Below, piece after piece: positions 5,932-7,090 of a stretch of DNA of 7,090 bases. The notes beneath the pieces were generated by a model. The model was not told where the DNA came from and did no database searches. It saw nothing but the letters and a program-made list of their open reading frames with translations. How positions within the stretch are numbered: the first letter of the stretch is position 1; each line of letters begins with the position of its first letter. The position numbers were made by a program, and so were the translations under genes. This DNA is from Pseudomonadota bacterium. GTDB lineage: Bacteria; Pseudomonadota; Gammaproteobacteria; Halothiobacillales; Halothiobacillaceae. The DNA is taken from NCBI GenBank assembly GCA_021795795.1, contig JAJYPA010000432.1:1-7090 (forward strand), given 5' to 3'.

Positions 5932-6921
5932 TCAGACAGCAGCCACGACGGAATTCTCCATCTCGCTGATCCGCTCCATTCGCCTGAAGATGATTTCCAT
6001 GACTGGGGAGCAGACCCCATTACCGCAGAGTTTCACCTTGTCCCGGCGTGTACCGTAGGGGAGTTTGTGGGAAGTGCCTGCGCCCATCGCACGCAGCAGC
6101 TCGTTTGGCTGGAGCATTCGCAGCATGGGGGTGTGGTTCTTCCAGGTGACCAGCCCGAACCGGTCAAGCGTGGTGACAGTTCTCAGCGGTGCATCCAGTG
6201 ACTGCCAGCCACCTGCATAGTCGGAGCCATAGTAGACAATCAGAAACGGGATACCCCGGCCCAGTTCATTCATGCCGCGTTCGACGCGCTCAATGGTGGA
6301 CTTGGCGCGTCCAGTCTTGTAAATCGGGGTAGTTTTGTAAGTTCCGTCTGGATCCAGTATGTCCCGGGCGGTTTTCCGGAACCCGCGGTGGAGAGCAAGC
6401 AGATCGGTGCGTGTGGTCCTGCTGCCTTTGCGATCACAGATGAGAAAGAGTCGTTTGCGTGACTGGGGAGTGCCAAAGTCGGCCGCGTCGAGCAAGAGTT
6501 GGCTAATGGAGTAGCCAAGTTCTTCGAGGGTGATAAGCAGCTCCTCGTGACGCTCCCATTTTTTCATCCGGTTGACGTTCTCCACCACGACCCAGCGTGG
6601 TTTGAACGCCTCGACCCAGGGAATCATGGCGATGGCGGTTTCGCGGCTTTTTTCGCTGCCCGGCTTTGCCCCACGGGCGATGGAATGGGCAGTGCATTCG
6701 GGTGAGGTGAGCAAAACGTCGGGAGTGTAATGGCGTGTGAGCCGGAAGGGGTCGATGTTTTCGATCCTGTCCGTGATGATCTCAGCATCAGGAAAGTTTG
6801 CTTGGTAGGTCCGGGTGGCAAGATCCCAGGCATCCACGGCAAGGAGTGGTTCGCCGCCGCCACGAACTGCACCGCGTGCGCCAAAGCCGCCGCCACAGAA
6901 CAGATCAATGAATGTGAGCAT
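5932..6921 (-). CDS. C5 cytosine DNA methyltransferase
   Basis: 329-residue 5-methylcytosine DNA methyltransferase, the modification arm of the operon. Motif I (AdoMet binding) is FIDLFCGGGFGARG at 4-17. Motif IV is TSPECTAHS (72-80) with catalytic C76; the usual Pro-Cys-Gln is Glu-Cys-Thr here. Motif VI is VVVENV (111-116) with E114. Motif VIII is FGTPQSRKRLF (149-159) with the Q-x-R-x-R pattern. Motif IX is around APLRTVTTLDRFGLV (244-258), and motif X is GNGVCSPV (300-307). The target-recognition part between VIII and IX is only about 85 residues, so the enzyme is compact; its target site cannot be read off. The ATG at 6921 is preferred because AGGGAGG lies 4 nt upstream and motif I follows at once. 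A GTG at 6948 that overlaps the upstream stop as GTGA is the alternative and would add 9 residues. All catalytic motifs are intact, so it is probably active. Confidence 0.93.
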   Translation of the reverse strand: MLTFIDLFCGGGFGARGAVRGGGEPLLAVDAWDLATRTYQANFPDAEIITDRIENIDPFRLTRHYTPDVLLTSPECTAHSIARGAKPGSEKSRETAIAMIPWVEAFKPRWVVVENVNRMKKWERHEELLITLEELGYSISQLLLDAADFGTPQSRKRLFLICDRKGSRTTRTDLLALHRGFRKTARDILDPDGTYKTTPIYKTGRAKSTIERVERGMNELGRGIPFLIVYYGSDYAGGWQSLDAPLRTVTTLDRFGLVTWKNHTPMLRMLQPNELLRAMGAGTSHKLPYGTRRDKVKLCGNGVCSPVMEIIFRRMERISEMENSVVAAV

Positions 6922-6925
6922 GGCC

Positions 6926-6932
6926 CCTCCCT
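6926..6932 (-). promoter_or_regulatory. ribosome binding site of the methyltransferase
   Basis: AGGGAGG on the minus strand, 4 nt before ATG 6921. It favours this start over the GTG at 6948, which has only a distant GGTGGA in front of it. Confidence 0.55.
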
Positions 6933-6944
6933 GGCAGACCCCGA

Positions 6945-7090
6945 TCACGCTTTACAGACTGGTCCACCGGAACCCATAGCCTGGATATGCATGATCTCAG
7001 CGCCGCAGTAGTCGCGCACGGCATTGGCCACCATCGAGCGATGACAGAAGTTGTAGTCCGCCTCGAAGCAAAGCAGCGCGCAGTTCGACG
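6945..7090 (-). CDS. DUF488 family protein, C-terminal end only
   Basis: The last 47 codons of a minus-strand gene that enters from the right edge and stops at TGA 6945-6947. The segment ALLCFEADYNFCHRSMVANA matches the C-terminal signature of DUF488 proteins (hydrophobic strand, C-F-E, then C-H-R-S), a family of small proteins of unresolved biochemical function. The start and most of the protein lie outside the window. It ends 23 nt before the preferred methyltransferase ATG and overlaps an alternative GTG start by 4 nt (GTGA), so it is very probably co-transcribed with the restriction-modification genes. Whether it is a functional part of the system or a passenger cannot be told from this fragment. 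Confidence 0.75.
   Translation of the reverse strand, partial: SNCALLCFEADYNFCHRSMVANAVRDYCGAEIMHIQAMGSGGPVCKA

Noticed and set aside
6922..6948. GTG start of the methyltransferase in a GTGA overlap with the DUF488 stop
   Set aside because: The overlap is tempting, but the ATG at 6921 has AGGGAGG upstream and places motif I at the N terminus as usual. Not fully excluded.
1..7090. CRISPR array, tRNA or rRNA
   Set aside because: No regularly spaced repeats or recognisable structural RNA signature was seen by eye on either strand.

Overview
The window looks like an accessory defence island in a bacterium, probably a proteobacterium. That guess rests on Shine-Dalgarno-type starts, tightly packed operons, moderately high G+C and decayed insertion-sequence DNA; the exact taxon cannot be read from the sequence. 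No tRNA, rRNA or CRISPR array was seen.

Layout. Positions 1-926 are mobile-element debris. They hold a multiply frameshifted integrase-core (DDE) transposase remnant on the minus strand (about 290-750) and a short hairpin at 855-885 that resembles the end of an IS200/IS605-type element. A small open frame (927-1007, plus) ends in a 4-nt ATGA overlap with the next gene. Two plus-strand genes follow: a 738-residue protein with a MORC-like GHKL ATPase at the N terminus and a histidine-kinase-like core at the C terminus (1004-3220), and a 369-residue protein with an N-terminal response-regulator receiver domain and an unrecognised C-terminal half (3213-4322). Converging on them from the right is a minus-strand restriction-modification operon, in transcription order: the tail of a DUF488 protein (6945-7090, cut by the window edge), a C5 cytosine DNA methyltransferase (5932-6921), a restriction endonuclease broken by a one-base frameshift (4767-5929), and a Vsr mismatch endonuclease (4331-4753). 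The two blocks are separated by only 8 bp.

How they may work together. The methyltransferase, endonuclease and Vsr form a recognisable C5 restriction-modification set, with Vsr repairing the T:G mismatches left by 5-methylcytosine deamination. The two plus-strand genes look like a matched sensor/transmitter and receiver pair: HE-x-R phospho-acceptor motif and complete ATP site in one, and the receiver's acidic pocket, Asp, Ser and Lys in the other. The attractive inference is that a MORC-like DNA-responsive ATPase passes a phosphoryl signal to a receiver-effector and so adds a regulated second layer to the restriction-modification operon. Prokaryotic MORC relatives are known in restriction-modification neighbourhoods; the full phosphorelay version next to a DUF488-methyltransferase-nuclease-Vsr operon is the most interesting thing here. 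As sequenced, the restriction nuclease is disrupted, so this copy may be modification-only, or the frameshift may be a sequence error.
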